NCBI GenBank assembly: GCA_026709985.1
Contig: JAPORY010000039.1
Span: forward strand, 62,001-126,000
Length of the DNA: 64,000 nucleotides
Source: Aestuariivita sp.
GTDB taxonomy: Bacteria > Pseudomonadota > Alphaproteobacteria > Rhodobacterales > Rhodobacteraceae
Direction of reading: 5' to 3'
The notes under the pieces were generated by a model. It did not search any database. It saw only the letters and a program-made list of their open reading frames with translations, and was not told where the DNA came from. Numbering within the stretch: position 1 is the stretch's first letter; each line of letters opens with the position of its first letter. The position numbers were made by a program, and so were the translations under genes. Below, in pieces: positions 37,864 through 49,778 of this stretch.

Positions 37864-39803
37864 GTTCGGTCACTCCGTTCTCCCGAACTCTCGGGAATGA
37901 ACTCACGCAATCGAGCTTGTTGTTCCCGAATAGCCGAGCGATCTTCTGCCGGATAAACTGAAAGCGGTGGCGGACCGTCGTGAAGGGCCTGCAAAGTGAT
38001 ATCGCGGGCAATAGGGGCGGCAGCGCTAGAGCCGCTCCCACCATGCTCAACAATTACAGCAACTGCGATTTTCGGAGAATCAGCCGGAGCGTAACTCACA
38101 AACAAAGCGTGATCGCGAAGTTCCCAAGGCAAATCTTCGCTTTTCCGCACCCCATTAAGGCGCTCATCCGCAGAAATATTGCGGATTTGGCTTGTGCCCG
38201 TTTTACCAGCCATTCGGTAGTCATCATGGATCACCCGTGAGCGATATCCCGTCCCGCGGCGATCATTGACGACTGAATACATCGCACGAGTAATATATTC
38301 GAGATTCGTGCTGCTGACACCTAATGATTGGGCCAGAGTGTCTTGTTGATTAATACCATTGATAGTTTTAACTAATCGCGGCGAAACTTGCAGGCCCGTC
38401 GCTAATCTTGCCGCCATGACAGCTAATTGTAACGGTGAGGCGAGAACAAAACCTTGGCCAATTGACGCATTCACAGTATCGCCAACATGCCAATCTTCGC
38501 TATGTATTCGGCGTTTCCATGCGCGGTCGGGTATCAAGCCAGATGCAACAGCTGACATTGGTATGTCATGCTTAACCCCCAGACCGAAACGGCGCGACAT
38601 CGCTGCAATTCGTTGCTGTCCAACTTTCTGAGCTAAGTGATAGAAGTAGACATCACAGCTTTGCGCGAGTGATTGGTGCAAATTTATAGAACCGTGACCT
38701 CCCCGTTTCCAACAGTGAAAGCGTCGTTCAGAGACCTCAAGGTGACCGGGGCAGAAAATCACGTCTTCAGGGGTGATCAAACCATCTTCAAGGGCCGCCA
38801 ATGCTGTAATCATCTTGAAGGTCGAGCCCGGTGGATAAATCCCCTGTACGGATTTTGAGGCCATCGGCCGAAACTTGTTGTTCAGTAGTGCATTGTAGTC
38901 AGTTGATGAAATGCCTCGAACAAACTTGTTGGGGTCGAAGCTAGGTGATGAGGTGATGGCGCGGAGATCGCCTGTCGGCAAGTCAATGACCACTGCGCTC
39001 GCACTATTTTCTCCGAGCCGTGCCTGCGCGTAAGCCTGTAAATTGGCGTCAATAGTCAGTTGTATATCAGCGCCGGTTTCGCCATCACGACGCTCAAGTT
39101 CTCGCATTACGCGGCCCACAGCATTAATTTCAAGCTGCTTTGATCCAGCTTTACCGCGCAACAGATCTTCCTTTTGCGCTTCAACACCAACTTTGCCAAT
39201 TTGAAATCGAGGGATACGCAGTAATTGATTTGGATTATCGATTTTTTCGAGATCATGGTCACTTACGGGCCCAACATAACCGACGACATGAGCGAAATCC
39301 GCGCCACGGGGATAGACTCGTGTGAAACCAACTTCTGGAGAAATTCCCGGTAGAGCAGGGGCGTTTGCTGCGACCGCTGCGACGCGGTTCCAAGGAACAT
39401 GTTCTGCGACGGTAACCTGTACAAATGGCGGGTTCCGCTTGATATCCTCGTGGGTACGTTGGACTTGATCTGCACTTAACGGTATTAGGTGCCCTAAACG
39501 CTCTAAGACGGCATCAATATCGCCAGCGTTTTCTGGTAACAAAACGATTCGGTAACTTGGATCATTTTGTGCAAGTACACGGCCGAATCGGTCAAAAATC
39601 TCCCCTCGCTTTGGTGCAATTAGGCGAATGCTGATCCGGTTTTTTTCAGCGAGTAGATGAAACTCATCGGCTTGCTCAACTTGCAAATGCCGCATTCGCA
39701 AGCCCAGCGCGGCAACAAAGACTAACTGCGCCCCGCCGACAAGAAACACCCTTCGAGTTGCGACAGTGTGTGTTCTTTGTAATTCTTGGTGTTTAGTCGT
39801 CAT
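37860..39803 (-). CDS. mrdA: Penicillin-binding protein 2 (elongasome transpeptidase)
   Basis: PBP2 cross-links peptidoglycan during elongation. The preferred ATG at 39803 gives 647 residues. The longer frame to 39932 would overlap mreD. One membrane segment lies near residues 18-36, then the pedestal domain (LIAPKRGEIFDRFGRVLAQN), and the transpeptidase domain with the catalytic serine in PPGSTFKM near residue 327, and KTG in MAGKTGTSQIRN. It begins eight bases after mreD ends and is coupled to rodA. Confidence 0.96.
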   Translation of the reverse strand: MTTKHQELQRTHTVATRRVFLVGGAQLVFVAALGLRMRHLQVEQADEFHLLAEKNRISIRLIAPKRGEIFDRFGRVLAQNDPSYRIVLLPENAGDIDAVLERLGHLIPLSADQVQRTHEDIKRNPPFVQVTVAEHVPWNRVAAVAANAPALPGISPEVGFTRVYPRGADFAHVVGYVGPVSDHDLEKIDNPNQLLRIPRFQIGKVGVEAQKEDLLRGKAGSKQLEINAVGRVMRELERRDGETGADIQLTIDANLQAYAQARLGENSASAVVIDLPTGDLRAITSSPSFDPNKFVRGISSTDYNALLNNKFRPMASKSVQGIYPPGSTFKMITALAALEDGLITPEDVIFCPGHLEVSERRFHCWKRGGHGSINLHQSLAQSCDVYFYHLAQKVGQQRIAAMSRRFGLGVKHDIPMSAVASGLIPDRAWKRRIHSEDWHVGDTVNASIGQGFVLASPLQLAVMAARLATGLQVSPRLVKTINGINQQDTLAQSLGVSSTNLEYITRAMYSVVNDRRGTGYRSRVIHDDYRMAGKTGTSQIRNISADERLNGVRKSEDLPWELRDHALFVSYAPADSPKIAVAVIVEHGGSGSSAAAPIARDITLQALHDGPPPLSVYPAEDRSAIREQQARLREFIPESSGERSDRT

Positions 39804-39811
39804 GATTTCAT

Positions 39812-40339
39812 CTAAACAAATAGATTTTTTGTCGGCGGGATCTTTCGTACGCCAAACAAAACACGAGAAACGATAACAACGAGCGGGTAGGCGATTATGG
39901 TGGTTGTAACCTGCGTTAAGGACAGTGTCCAAGGCGCGTGTTCAACACCGATGAGGGCCTGAATTTGCCAATAAAGCATGATGACGAGGGTTATCGCGAA
40001 ACTAAAGACAACCCATTCGCCCAAGAAGTTTACATTCTGTAAATTGATTGCGCGAGTTTTTAATTCCTCAACAGCGATCACGACCAAAACTGTTAACAAA
40101 CCAGGAGGACGCTGCAGGAGAAAATCCGCAATTAAGAACACAGCAGCAACCAGTAGCATCGGAACAGATTTGGGGCAACGTATGGCCCAAGCAAGGGTCA
40201 GTGCCAATAATAGATCTGGACCCGCCCATGCTGGCGGCGTATGGCGTAGCGGTAAAAGAAGAATGAAAGTCAATATGATCGCAATGGCCAAGTAAAGCAG
40301 CCATTGACCGATTAACGCTTGGCTTCGGTTGCTGGTCAT
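39812..40339 (-). CDS. mreD: Rod shape-determining protein MreD
   Basis: This 175-residue inner-membrane protein with about five segments belongs between mreC and mrdA in the shape operon. Hydrophobic character, length and position define it; PPAWAGPDLLLALTLAWAIR is typical. Its ATG overlaps the mreC stop by four bases (ATGA). Confidence 0.9.
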   Translation of the reverse strand: MTSNRSQALIGQWLLYLAIAIILTFILLLPLRHTPPAWAGPDLLLALTLAWAIRCPKSVPMLLVAAVFLIADFLLQRPPGLLTVLVVIAVEELKTRAINLQNVNFLGEWVVFSFAITLVIMLYWQIQALIGVEHAPWTLSLTQVTTTIIAYPLVVIVSRVLFGVRKIPPTKNLFV

Positions 40340-41226
40340 GGTCTGACGGTGTTCTCGTCAGCACGAGCAATGGAATTTGGAATAATAAGCGCTCCCGTAT
40401 CCTCGACTGTCCGTGCAGATTGATATCGCAACAAGCGCAAGAACTTAAGACGCTCGAAATCAGCGGCCAAACGAACGCGAAGACCGCCAGCGGTGTCGGT
40501 CGCGACTTGCCCAATCAGCAAATTGGGCGGGAAGATGCCGCCATCAGAAGAAGTCACAACCCGATCCCCGGGACGGACTAAACTTGTATCTTCGACGAAT
40601 TTAAGTTGTGGCGCCAGTGAATTATCGCCATTAATTAGCGTAGTTTGGCCAGACGGCTGAATGATTGCGGGAATCGAACTCGTTGCATCGGTGAGCAGAA
40701 TAACTCGAGAACTGGTCTCCCCGACTCCCGATACGCGACCAACTAACCCGATACCGTCCATGACAGCCCAACCATCTAGAATCCCGTCATTTGATCCGAC
40801 GTTTAGCAGTACAGATTGTCGAAACGCAGAGCCGCTATCGGCGATGACTAACCCGGTAATGTAGGTCAGGCGTGGGTCAAGCCTTACTTTATTGAGGTCG
40901 AGTAGGCGGGCATTTTCCTGCTCAAGTTGCAGAGCCGCTTCCTTCCAAGTGCGCATTTGCTGTAGTTCGCTACGAAGTTCTTCATTCTGCTCGACCAAGC
41001 GTTGATAGGATTGAAAGTCTCTAATGAGTTCAAAACTAGCAGTAATAGGGCTCATTAGCCACACGAATCGCGTGACGATTTCATCAGTAACTTGGGCTCG
41101 AAACCGCTCGACACGAAGATTATCAATTTGCCAGAATAGAAAGATCGCCAACAGACAAAAGACCACGATGCCCATCAGCAATCGCTTCACAGGGTTCATA
41201 TACTCGTCCGAGCGATCCTTGACCAA
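40336..41226 (-). CDS. mreC: Rod shape-determining protein MreC
   Basis: MreC is a bitopic scaffold that activates PBP2-RodA. The 296-residue protein has one membrane segment (about residues 15-30), a coiled coil near 60-105 (LVEQNEELRSELQQMRTWKE), and the periplasmic beta-domains with VGSNDGILDGWAVMDGIGLV, GRVSGVGETSSRVILLTD and LVRPGDRVVTSSDGGIFPPN. It follows mreB by 62 bases. Confidence 0.95.
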   Translation of the reverse strand: MVKDRSDEYMNPVKRLLMGIVVFCLLAIFLFWQIDNLRVERFRAQVTDEIVTRFVWLMSPITASFELIRDFQSYQRLVEQNEELRSELQQMRTWKEAALQLEQENARLLDLNKVRLDPRLTYITGLVIADSGSAFRQSVLLNVGSNDGILDGWAVMDGIGLVGRVSGVGETSSRVILLTDATSSIPAIIQPSGQTTLINGDNSLAPQLKFVEDTSLVRPGDRVVTSSDGGIFPPNLLIGQVATDTAGGLRVRLAADFERLKFLRLLRYQSARTVEDTGALIIPNSIARADENTVRP

Positions 41227-41288
41227 AACAAGTCCTAACCGGGAAATTAAGCGAAGTGTTCGGCTCCCCGAAGTTAGAGCGCCAACAA

Positions 41289-43185
<1,897 letters not shown>

Positions 43186-44865
43186 ATGCAAAACGCCACC
43201 ATGGAGGAGTTCGAAGCCCTCCTCAATGAAAGCTTCGAAATGGATGCGCCGACCGAAGGATCGGTCGTTAAAGGGAAGGTCATTGCGATTGAGGCTGGAC
43301 AGGCTGTCGTCGATGTCGGCTACAAGATGGAGGGCCGCGTTGACCTCAAGGAATTTGCAGATCCCGGAGCAGAAGCTGAGATAGATATCGGCGATGAAGT
43401 AGAAGTTTTTTTTCGTGCTGCAGAAAATGCTCATGGCGAAGCGGTTATCAGCCGCGATATGGCACGGCGCGAGGAAGCGTGGGACCGTCTTGAGCAAGCG
43501 AGCGAGGACGGAGAGCATGTAGAGGGAGCAATCTTTTCTCGGGTGAAGGGTGGGTTTACTGTTGATTTAGGTGGCGCAATCGCCTTTTTGCCAGGCTCTC
43601 AGGTTGACGTCCGTCCGGTTCGTGATGCAGGACCGCTCATCGGGCTAACGCAGCCTTTTCAAATCCTAAAGATGGATCGTCGTCGCGGAAACATCGTTGT
43701 GTCGCGCAGAGCAATTCTCGAAAAATCCCGAGAGAAAGAGCGTGCGGAAGTCATTGAGAGCTTAACCGAGGGTCAAACAATCAGTGGTATGGTCAAGAAC
43801 ATCACCGAATATGGTGCCTTCGTCGATCTCGGCGGTGTAGATGGCCTCTTGCATGTGACTGATATGGCTTGGCACCGTGTTAGCCATCCGTCCGAAGTTT
43901 TGGCAATCGGTGAGACCGTCGAGGTTCAAGTCGTTCGCATCAATAAAGAGACATGCCGAATCAGCCTCGGTATGAAGCAACTGCAAGAAGATCCATGGAA
44001 TAATGTCGTCGAAAAATATCCTCTGGAGTCTGTGCATAATGGTCGAGTCACTAACATTACCGATTACGGAGCTTTCGTCGAACTAGAGCCAGGTGTGGAA
44101 GGGTTGGTCCATGTCTCGGAGATGAGCTGGACCAAGAAAAACGTGCATCCTGGTCGAATCGTCTCAACATCTCAAGAAGTCGACGTCATGGTGCTTGAAA
44201 TCGACAGCGCTAAGCGACGGGTATCATTGGGCCTCAAGCAAACGATGCGAAATCCTTGGGAGGCGTTTGCAGAAACTTATGCACCAGGATCTCAAATTGA
44301 AGGCGAAGTCAAGAATATCACCGAGTTCGGTTTGTTTGTTGGCCTCGACGGAAATATCGATGGTATGGTGCATTTGTCGGATCTTTCTTGGGATCGGCGC
44401 GGCGAAGAAGTGTTACAGGAATATCGGAAAGGTGATGTGGTCCAGGCGGTCGTATCTGAGGTCGATATCGCAAAGGAACGCATCTCGCTGTCCATTAAGG
44501 CATTGGGAAGTAATCAGTTTATCACGGCCTTGGGCGGGTTGCGACGCGGCACAACAATCACCGTCGAGGTTACAGCAATTGAAGAAAGCGGAATTGAGGT
44601 TCAATACAAGGAAACCAAGTCTTTCATTCGCCGATCTGACCTCTCTCGTGATCGAAGTGAGCAACGACCAGAGCGATTCACGGTTGGCGACAAGGTCGAT
44701 GTTCGCGTGACAAATATTGATGCAAAAACACGCCGACTAGGTCTTTCGATCAAGGCAAAAGAAATCGCTGAAGAAAAAGAAGTGGTCAAGCAATATGGAT
44801 CAACCGATGCAGGAGCCTCTCTCGGTGACATACTCGGTGCCGCCCTTAAGGAGGGTGACGAATAG
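43186..44865 (+). CDS. rpsA: 30S ribosomal protein S1
   Basis: S1 binds mRNA and helps the 30S subunit engage weak ribosome sites. The 559-residue protein has six S1 repeats; repeats three to five are the clearest (NITEYGAFVDLGGVDGLLHV, NITDYGAFVELEPGVEGLVH, NITEFGLFVGLDGNIDGMVH). The first two are more divergent, as usual. An AAGGATAAG site precedes the ATG at 43186. ihfB follows after about 200 bases, the typical alphaproteobacterial order. Confidence 0.97.
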   Translation: MQNATMEEFEALLNESFEMDAPTEGSVVKGKVIAIEAGQAVVDVGYKMEGRVDLKEFADPGAEAEIDIGDEVEVFFRAAENAHGEAVISRDMARREEAWDRLEQASEDGEHVEGAIFSRVKGGFTVDLGGAIAFLPGSQVDVRPVRDAGPLIGLTQPFQILKMDRRRGNIVVSRRAILEKSREKERAEVIESLTEGQTISGMVKNITEYGAFVDLGGVDGLLHVTDMAWHRVSHPSEVLAIGETVEVQVVRINKETCRISLGMKQLQEDPWNNVVEKYPLESVHNGRVTNITDYGAFVELEPGVEGLVHVSEMSWTKKNVHPGRIVSTSQEVDVMVLEIDSAKRRVSLGLKQTMRNPWEAFAETYAPGSQIEGEVKNITEFGLFVGLDGNIDGMVHLSDLSWDRRGEEVLQEYRKGDVVQAVVSEVDIAKERISLSIKALGSNQFITALGGLRRGTTITVEVTAIEESGIEVQYKETKSFIRRSDLSRDRSEQRPERFTVGDKVDVRVTNIDAKTRRLGLSIKAKEIAEEKEVVKQYGSTDAGASLGDILGAALKEGDE

Positions 44866-45070
44866 AATTTGCTGGAGGGGAGAGTTTGTTCCAACAGCAA
44901 ATCTCAATGTTCGCGCTGGTAAATCCTTTAACGTCGGGGCCAGTAGTTCTCTTGACCAGAATCGTCCAAGCTGGTAATGTTTTGAGCAAGACCGAGTCTT
45001 AGACGTTCGATGCCGTTGAACCAGGATGAGCAGCGCATCTGTGTCGACGTGAGTATAGGGAAAAGCAAAA

Positions 45071-45352
45071 ATGCGGCGTTCTGACCTTGTGACAATCCTT
45101 GCAGAATCAAACCCGCTTTTGACGCGAGGATTTATAGAGCAGATCGTTGAAGTCGTTTTTGAGGAAATCATCGCGGCAATGGAGCGCGGGGATCGCGTTG
45201 AATTACGTGGCTTCGGGGTTTTCTCGGCGAGGAAAAGGGGCGCTCGACTTGGCATGAATCCGCGCACCGGAGAGACGGTGCAACTCAATGAACGTTATCG
45301 TCCTTTCTTTCGGGCGTCAAAGAAACTGCTGAATAGAATTAATAGCAGTTAA
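45071..45352 (+). CDS. ihfB: Integration host factor beta subunit
   Basis: IHF is a heterodimeric DNA-bending protein of recombination, replication and transcription. The 93-residue protein starts MRRSDLVTILAESNP, has VELRGFGVFSARKRGARLGM and the DNA-intercalating NPRTGE arm, and ends RPFFRASKKLLNRIN. Location after rpsA supports the beta rather than the alpha subunit or HU. Confidence 0.94.
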   Translation: MRRSDLVTILAESNPLLTRGFIEQIVEVVFEEIIAAMERGDRVELRGFGVFSARKRGARLGMNPRTGETVQLNERYRPFFRASKKLLNRINSS

Positions 45353-45358
45353 GGCCCG

Positions 45359-45709
45359 GTGTTTTACCTTCGTTTGACAACATTTGTGGTTTTTGCCGCT
45401 GCTTTCGTATTCTTGGCGATGGGCAATCGTGAAATTGTGACGATCAGCTTATTGCCAGAGGAAGTCGCACGCTATAGTGGTTGGCAGTGGCAGCTAAACG
45501 TGCCGCTTTATGCGGCGATTTACTTTGGGATTGTTGCTGGGCTTGTTCTTGGATTTGTCTGGGAATGGTTTCGCGAACATAAGTTTCGGCGCGATGCCAG
45601 CGCGATGGGACGAGAGGCGCGAGAGCTAAAACGAGAAGTATCACGGATGAAGGGCGCTCAAGGTACAAAACAAGATGAGGTCCTAGCGCTGCTCGAAGAT
45701 AAGGGATAA
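45359..45709 (+). CDS. lapA: LapA-domain inner-membrane protein
   Basis: This 116-residue protein has two membrane segments (about 4-20 and 50-70) and a C-terminal coiled coil (ARELKREVSRMKGAQGTKQD), matching the DUF1049/LapA family. In E. coli, LapA works near LapB in controlling lipopolysaccharide synthesis; alphaproteobacterial function is not established. It starts at a GTG six bases after ihfB and is surely cotranscribed with it. Confidence 0.85.
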   Translation: MFYLRLTTFVVFAAAFVFLAMGNREIVTISLLPEEVARYSGWQWQLNVPLYAAIYFGIVAGLVLGFVWEWFREHKFRRDASAMGREARELKREVSRMKGAQGTKQDEVLALLEDKG

Positions 45710-45854
45710 TCGTGTGCTGACTTCGAGTCGATTTGCGTTTGCGGTCACCCCAATTGCTTGCGCAAGATCGCTTCACCGAAATTCGTCTATTGCGCTGACC
45801 AGACATCAAATGATTTGATTCGACGGTCTCTGCGGGTCAACGAGGAATTGTCTC

Positions 45855-46517
45855 ATGACGCACGCCGTAAAGGTCAAAATCTGCGGTCTGTGTTCCAGAG
45901 ACGACGTCGGTGCGGCAGTTGCTGCTGGTGCTAGTTATATTGGTCTAAACTTTTTCCCGTCGTCACCACGTTATGTCTCTTGTGAACAAGCAGCAGAGCT
46001 TGCCAAAGACATTCCCAAACCCGTGACGATAGTTGGTTTGGCTGTAAACGCGGGGGATCATGCCCTCGACAAGATTGTAGCAACCGTGCCGCTTGATATG
46101 TTGCAGTTTCACGGGAACGAAACCCCGGAACGTATTCATGAGATAAAAAAACGGTATAGTCTTCCGGTGATGAAGGCAGTGGGCGTTGCGACAGCGAAAG
46201 ACCTCGAATGCTTGCCCGATTTTTTTTCGGTATCGGATCAGATTCTCTTGGATACAAAGCCTCCAGATCCAAACTCAATTATGGGCGGCGGCGGAAAGGC
46301 GTTCGATTGGCGCTTGATTGCCGATCAGAGTTGGCCATTACCTTGGATGCTCGCAGGTGGTTTGACATCCACGAATGTAACCGAAGCACTAAGGGTTACT
46401 GGGGCGAAGCAAATTGACCTCGCGAGTGGTGTGGAGCGCGAACCGCGAAAAAAGGACTCAGACCTCATGCTGGAATTCATGCGTGCGGTGGCTAACGTTA
46501 AGCGCGAGCAACAATGA
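45855..46517 (+). CDS. trpF: Phosphoribosylanthranilate isomerase
   Basis: TrpF converts phosphoribosylanthranilate to CdRP in tryptophan synthesis. The 220-residue barrel shows VKICGLCSRDDVGAAVAAGA with the catalytic Cys, GLNFFPSSPRYVS, LQFHGNETPERI, LLDTKPP with the catalytic Asp, and LAGGLTSTNVTEAL. Its usual place between lapA and trpB is kept. Confidence 0.95.
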   Translation: MTHAVKVKICGLCSRDDVGAAVAAGASYIGLNFFPSSPRYVSCEQAAELAKDIPKPVTIVGLAVNAGDHALDKIVATVPLDMLQFHGNETPERIHEIKKRYSLPVMKAVGVATAKDLECLPDFFSVSDQILLDTKPPDPNSIMGGGGKAFDWRLIADQSWPLPWMLAGGLTSTNVTEALRVTGAKQIDLASGVEREPRKKDSDLMLEFMRAVANVKREQQ

Positions 46518-46884
46518 GGCAAGAAAGGGGGGATAGCAACCATCCGATGCGCTGTCTTTGGTTGGGCGCAAGCGATATCGGGTTATTGGTCAAACCACCG
46601 ACCACACCTTTTGAAATATCGTAATGTCAGTGGTATGCAAAACGAATTTGAAGGCTACGGTGTCGCCGATATTGGTGAGCGACTATAGAGAATGTAAGTT
46701 TGCGCGGTAATCTCGAAGGCTATTGAGATTAAGTTCATTTTTTTGATCAAGGGACATACTCCCCGTTGGATTTCAGTATTAGCACAAGTGTGAGTTATGG
46801 CAGTGATCCATCCTACTAATGCGGGGTTGCGGTGCGTAAGACGCAGCGTCCACCGGCCTTGTCTGAATTATGCGAGTGATATGA
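46518..46884. other. Gap between trpF and trpB
   Basis: A gap of 367 bases is unusually long for trpF-trpB. A weak inverted repeat AATCTC/GAGATT at 46709-46730 is followed seven bases later by a T7 run, a poor terminator candidate. The gap suggests trpB has its own promoter. No leader peptide rich in Trp codons was seen. Confidence 0.4.
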
Positions 46885-48114
46885 ATGGATGACCTTTATA
46901 ACTCTTACACGCTAGGTCCAGACGAAAGCGGGCGTTTTGGAAAGTTCGGCGGGCGGTTCGTATCAGAGACGCTTATGCCGCTGATTTTAGAATTGGGGGA
47001 GCGGTTTGATCAAGCCAAAACTGACGAGTCTTTCTGGGCAGAGTTATCGGCACTTCACCAGAACTACGTAGGTCGTCCAAGTCCGCTTTATTACTGCGAG
47101 CGACTTACAACACATCTTGGTGGTGCTAAGATTTATATGAAGCGTGATGAATTAAATCACACTGGTGCACATAAGATCAATAACGTTTTGGGTCAAATTA
47201 TCCTTGCTCGTCGTATGGAAAAGACCCGAATCATCGCGGAGACGGGAGCCGGTCAACATGGCGTTGCAACTGCAACAGTTTGCGCCAAGTTTGGCCTTAA
47301 GTGTGTCGTCTATATGGGGGCGCACGATGTGGAGAGACAAGCACCAAACGTGTTTCGGATGCGACTACTGGGTGCCGAAGTGATTCCAGTAACGAGCGGT
47401 CGTGGTACGCTAAAGGATGCGATGAACGATGCCTTGCGCGACTGGGTTACCAATGTTAACGATACCTTCTACTGTATCGGTACCGTTGCGGGCCCGCATC
47501 CCTATCCAGCAATGGTGCGCGATTTCCAAGCGATTATTGGTCGAGAGGCCAAGCAGCAAATGCACGCGGCAGAGGGCCGACTTCCCGATACGCTTGTGGC
47601 CGCGATCGGTGGTGGTTCAAATGCTATGGGATTGTTTTACCCCTTTTTGGACGACCCTGAGGTTACGATTATTGGGGTGGAGGCGGGCGGCAAGGGCATT
47701 GACGAAACGATGCAGCACTGTGCCTCATTGACTGGGGGGCGTCCGGGTGTTTTGCACGGGAATCGCACGTACCTCTTGCAAGATCCTGATGGTCAGATTT
47801 TGGAAGGCTTCTCGATTTCGGCGGGACTAGACTATCCTGGCGTTGGTCCTGAGCACGCTTGGTTGTATGAGACGGGTCGAGCTCAGTATGTTGCGATTAC
47901 CGATCAGCAGGCACTTGCGGCGTTTCAGCTTTGTTGCGAGCAAGAGGGTATAATTCCAGCGCTTGAGCCAGCGCATGCCCTCGCACATGTTATGAAAATT
48001 GCGCCGAAGCTGCCCCGTGATCATATCATTTGTATGAATATGTGTGGCCGCGGTGACAAAGATATCTTTACCGTTGCGCGGGCACTCGGAATCGATATTG
48101 ATAGTGGTCACTGA
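46885..48114 (+). CDS. trpB: Tryptophan synthase beta chain
   Basis: TrpB condenses indole with serine to form tryptophan. The 409-residue protein has the opening [17 protein letters not shown], the PLP lysine in [16 protein letters not shown], the active-site [12 protein letters not shown], the phosphate loop [14 protein letters not shown] and the C-terminal [10 protein letters not shown]. It belongs to the standard TrpB1 group that partners TrpA. No trpA follows: the next genes face the other way. Confidence 0.97.
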   Translation: MDDLYNSYTLGPDESGRFGKFGGRFVSETLMPLILELGERFDQAKTDESFWAELSALHQNYVGRPSPLYYCERLTTHLGGAKIYMKRDELNHTGAHKINNVLGQIILARRMEKTRIIAETGAGQHGVATATVCAKFGLKCVVYMGAHDVERQAPNVFRMRLLGAEVIPVTSGRGTLKDAMNDALRDWVTNVNDTFYCIGTVAGPHPYPAMVRDFQAIIGREAKQQMHAAEGRLPDTLVAAIGGGSNAMGLFYPFLDDPEVTIIGVEAGGKGIDETMQHCASLTGGRPGVLHGNRTYLLQDPDGQILEGFSISAGLDYPGVGPEHAWLYETGRAQYVAITDQQALAAFQLCCEQEGIIPALEPAHALAHVMKIAPKLPRDHIICMNMCGRGDKDIFTVARALGIDIDSGH

Positions 48115-48145
48115 GCATTGCGGACCGCCGGATCCGTCATGAGGA

Positions 48146-48520
48146 TCACTCAACAACTTTGTGCGCCTCTAGTATTGAGAGAGGCATGATTTCGAGGGCT
48201 TTTTGGTGGGTTGCTTCGAGATGAACCAGCGGACCACACCCAGCATCAACCGCTTGCGCGAAACGGGCGGCGCACACACACCATTGGTCACCGGCTTTAA
48301 GCCCCGGAAAGTGATATTCGGGCCTTGGCGTACTCAAGTCATTGCCGACATACTTCGAAAATGCGAGAAATTCGTCGGTCATGATCGCACACACGGTATG
48401 ACTGCCGGTGTCAGCCTCACAGGTATTACAGCATCCGTCGCGGAAAAAACCAGTTAGCGGGTCTTGCGAACACGGCTGCAACGCTGTGCCGAGAACATTG
48501 ATCGAGTCTTCAGGTATCAT
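48146..48520 (-). CDS. DUF2237 family protein
   Basis: The 124-residue protein matches the DUF2237 family throughout: NVLGTALQPCSQDPLTGFFR, DGCCNTCEADTGSHTVCAIM, EFLAFSKYVGNDLSTPRPEY, FPGLKAGDQWCVCAARF and LEATHQKALEIMPLSIL. It is cytoplasmic and cysteine-rich, with no established biochemical function. It is convergent with trpB, 31 bases apart. Confidence 0.92.
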   Translation of the reverse strand: MIPEDSINVLGTALQPCSQDPLTGFFRDGCCNTCEADTGSHTVCAIMTDEFLAFSKYVGNDLSTPRPEYHFPGLKAGDQWCVCAARFAQAVDAGCGPLVHLEATHQKALEIMPLSILEAHKVVE

Positions 48521-48714
48521 CGGGAAATTCCTAAACGTTATACAAGTGATGGTTCGTCATGCGTTTCCGTTCGTCTTTAGTGCGAATACAGGTTGCCTAT
48601 TCATTTGCTTGAATACAAGGGAAACTTCAGCTTCAACGATTAAAATGCGCTCTAGGTTCGGCTTCTACCGGACCTTCGAATTTAAGTTTCTCGGATTGAT
48701 ACTGTTTACCAAGT

Positions 48715-49323
48715 TCACCTCTGTGCAGTTTCGGATTTTGGCGCGTTAGGGCTATTGAGGTTCCTTTGTCGTGCAATCAGATTGAGAAATGTTGCTGGGT
48801 CTGAATCGGCGAGTGCTGGGGCGCCCGCTGAAATGCCTTGCAGAACCGCCTTGACCCATAGTTTTTCCTGTTGAGTAAAGTCTGCAAGCACATAGCGCGT
48901 TACGAGATCCTTGTGTCCCGGATGCCCGATACCAATTCTCACACGGTGGTAACCATCACCAATATGCTGGTGAATTGAGCGCAGTCCGTTATGTCCAGCG
49001 TGTCCGCCGGCGACCTTGAATCGAACTTTTCCCGGCACAAGATCAAGTTCGTCATGAAAGACAGTAATGTTTTGTGCTATAGACCGAAAAAACCGCATTG
49101 CTTGACCAATTGATTGGCCGGAATTATTCATGAAGCTAAGGGGTTTGATGAGCAGTATTTTTTTTTGATTGAGATATCCATCGCAGACTTGGCTCGCAAA
49201 TTTCTCGCGCCAAGGCGCAAAATGATGGTCTGCGGCAATTTGATCTACTGCCAAGAACCCTATGTTGTGCCGATTATTCGCATATTTTGCGCCGGGATTT
49301 CCGAGACCAACAAAGATTTGCAT
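48715..49323 (-). CDS. pth: Peptidyl-tRNA hydrolase
   Basis: Pth releases peptides from peptidyl-tRNAs that drop off ribosomes. The 202-residue protein has FVGLGNPGAKYANNRHNIGF with the catalytic His, PLSFMNNSGQSIGQAMRF, FHDELDLVPGKVRFK with the catalytic Asp, and GGHAGHNGLRSI. The ATG at 49323 follows AGGATC. In many alphaproteobacteria rplY is directly upstream; here a divergent small gene is found instead. Confidence 0.96.
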   Translation of the reverse strand: MQIFVGLGNPGAKYANNRHNIGFLAVDQIAADHHFAPWREKFASQVCDGYLNQKKILLIKPLSFMNNSGQSIGQAMRFFRSIAQNITVFHDELDLVPGKVRFKVAGGHAGHNGLRSIHQHIGDGYHRVRIGIGHPGHKDLVTRYVLADFTQQEKLWVKAVLQGISAGAPALADSDPATFLNLIARQRNLNSPNAPKSETAQR

Positions 49324-49394
49324 GGCGAGATCCTGTGCTTCGAAGATCGCGGCACCTAGCGAGAGGCGATCAATTCAACTGTGAAGAGAAACAA

Positions 49395-49706
49395 ATGTAT
49401 TTAACCATGAATCGATTCAAGGTCCTTAAGATTGCGGCCGTTGAATTTGAAGCGCTTTGGAAACAGCGCGACAGTCATCTTAAGGAAATTTCTGGTTTTG
49501 TATCATTTCATTTGTTACGCGGACCTGAACACGAGAATTATATATTATATGCTTCCCATACAGCGTGGAAGAACGAAAAGTCGTTTCGCGACTGGACGAT
49601 CTCGGATGCTTTTCGTGCGGCGCATAAGGGTGCTGGCGGTAGTCGTGGGTTATATCTTGAGACGCCAGAATTGGAGATTTTCGAGACTGTGACAGAGTTG
49701 AAATAG
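49395..49706 (+). CDS. ABM-fold (antibiotic biosynthesis monooxygenase-like) protein
   Basis: From the ATG at 49395 this is a 103-residue protein (MYLTMNRFKVLKIAAVEFEA) with the ferredoxin-like ABM fold. HLKEISGFVSFHLLRGPEHE, NYILYASHTAWKNEKSFRDW and SDAFRAAHKG resemble HmoA/IsdG-like heme-degrading monooxygenases. A longer frame back to 49287 overlaps the pth start and is unlikely. Heme degradation is possible but not shown; many ABM proteins have other roles. Confidence 0.75.
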   Translation: MYLTMNRFKVLKIAAVEFEALWKQRDSHLKEISGFVSFHLLRGPEHENYILYASHTAWKNEKSFRDWTISDAFRAAHKGAGGSRGLYLETPELEIFETVTELK

Positions 49707-49778
49707 CGGGATGCGCAGCCAGTACTATTTTCACAGATCATTCGCTACGTTTGATACCGCAGATATATTTTTTGTCGT

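Noticed and set aside
39804-39932. 43-residue extension of PBP2
   Set aside because: It lies within the mreD end, and an ATG at 39803 directly follows the mreD stop.
46709-46744. Inverted repeat and T-run between trpF and trpB as a terminator or attenuator
   Set aside because: The stem is only 6 bp, AT-rich, and seven bases away from the T-run. No Trp-rich leader peptide is visible.
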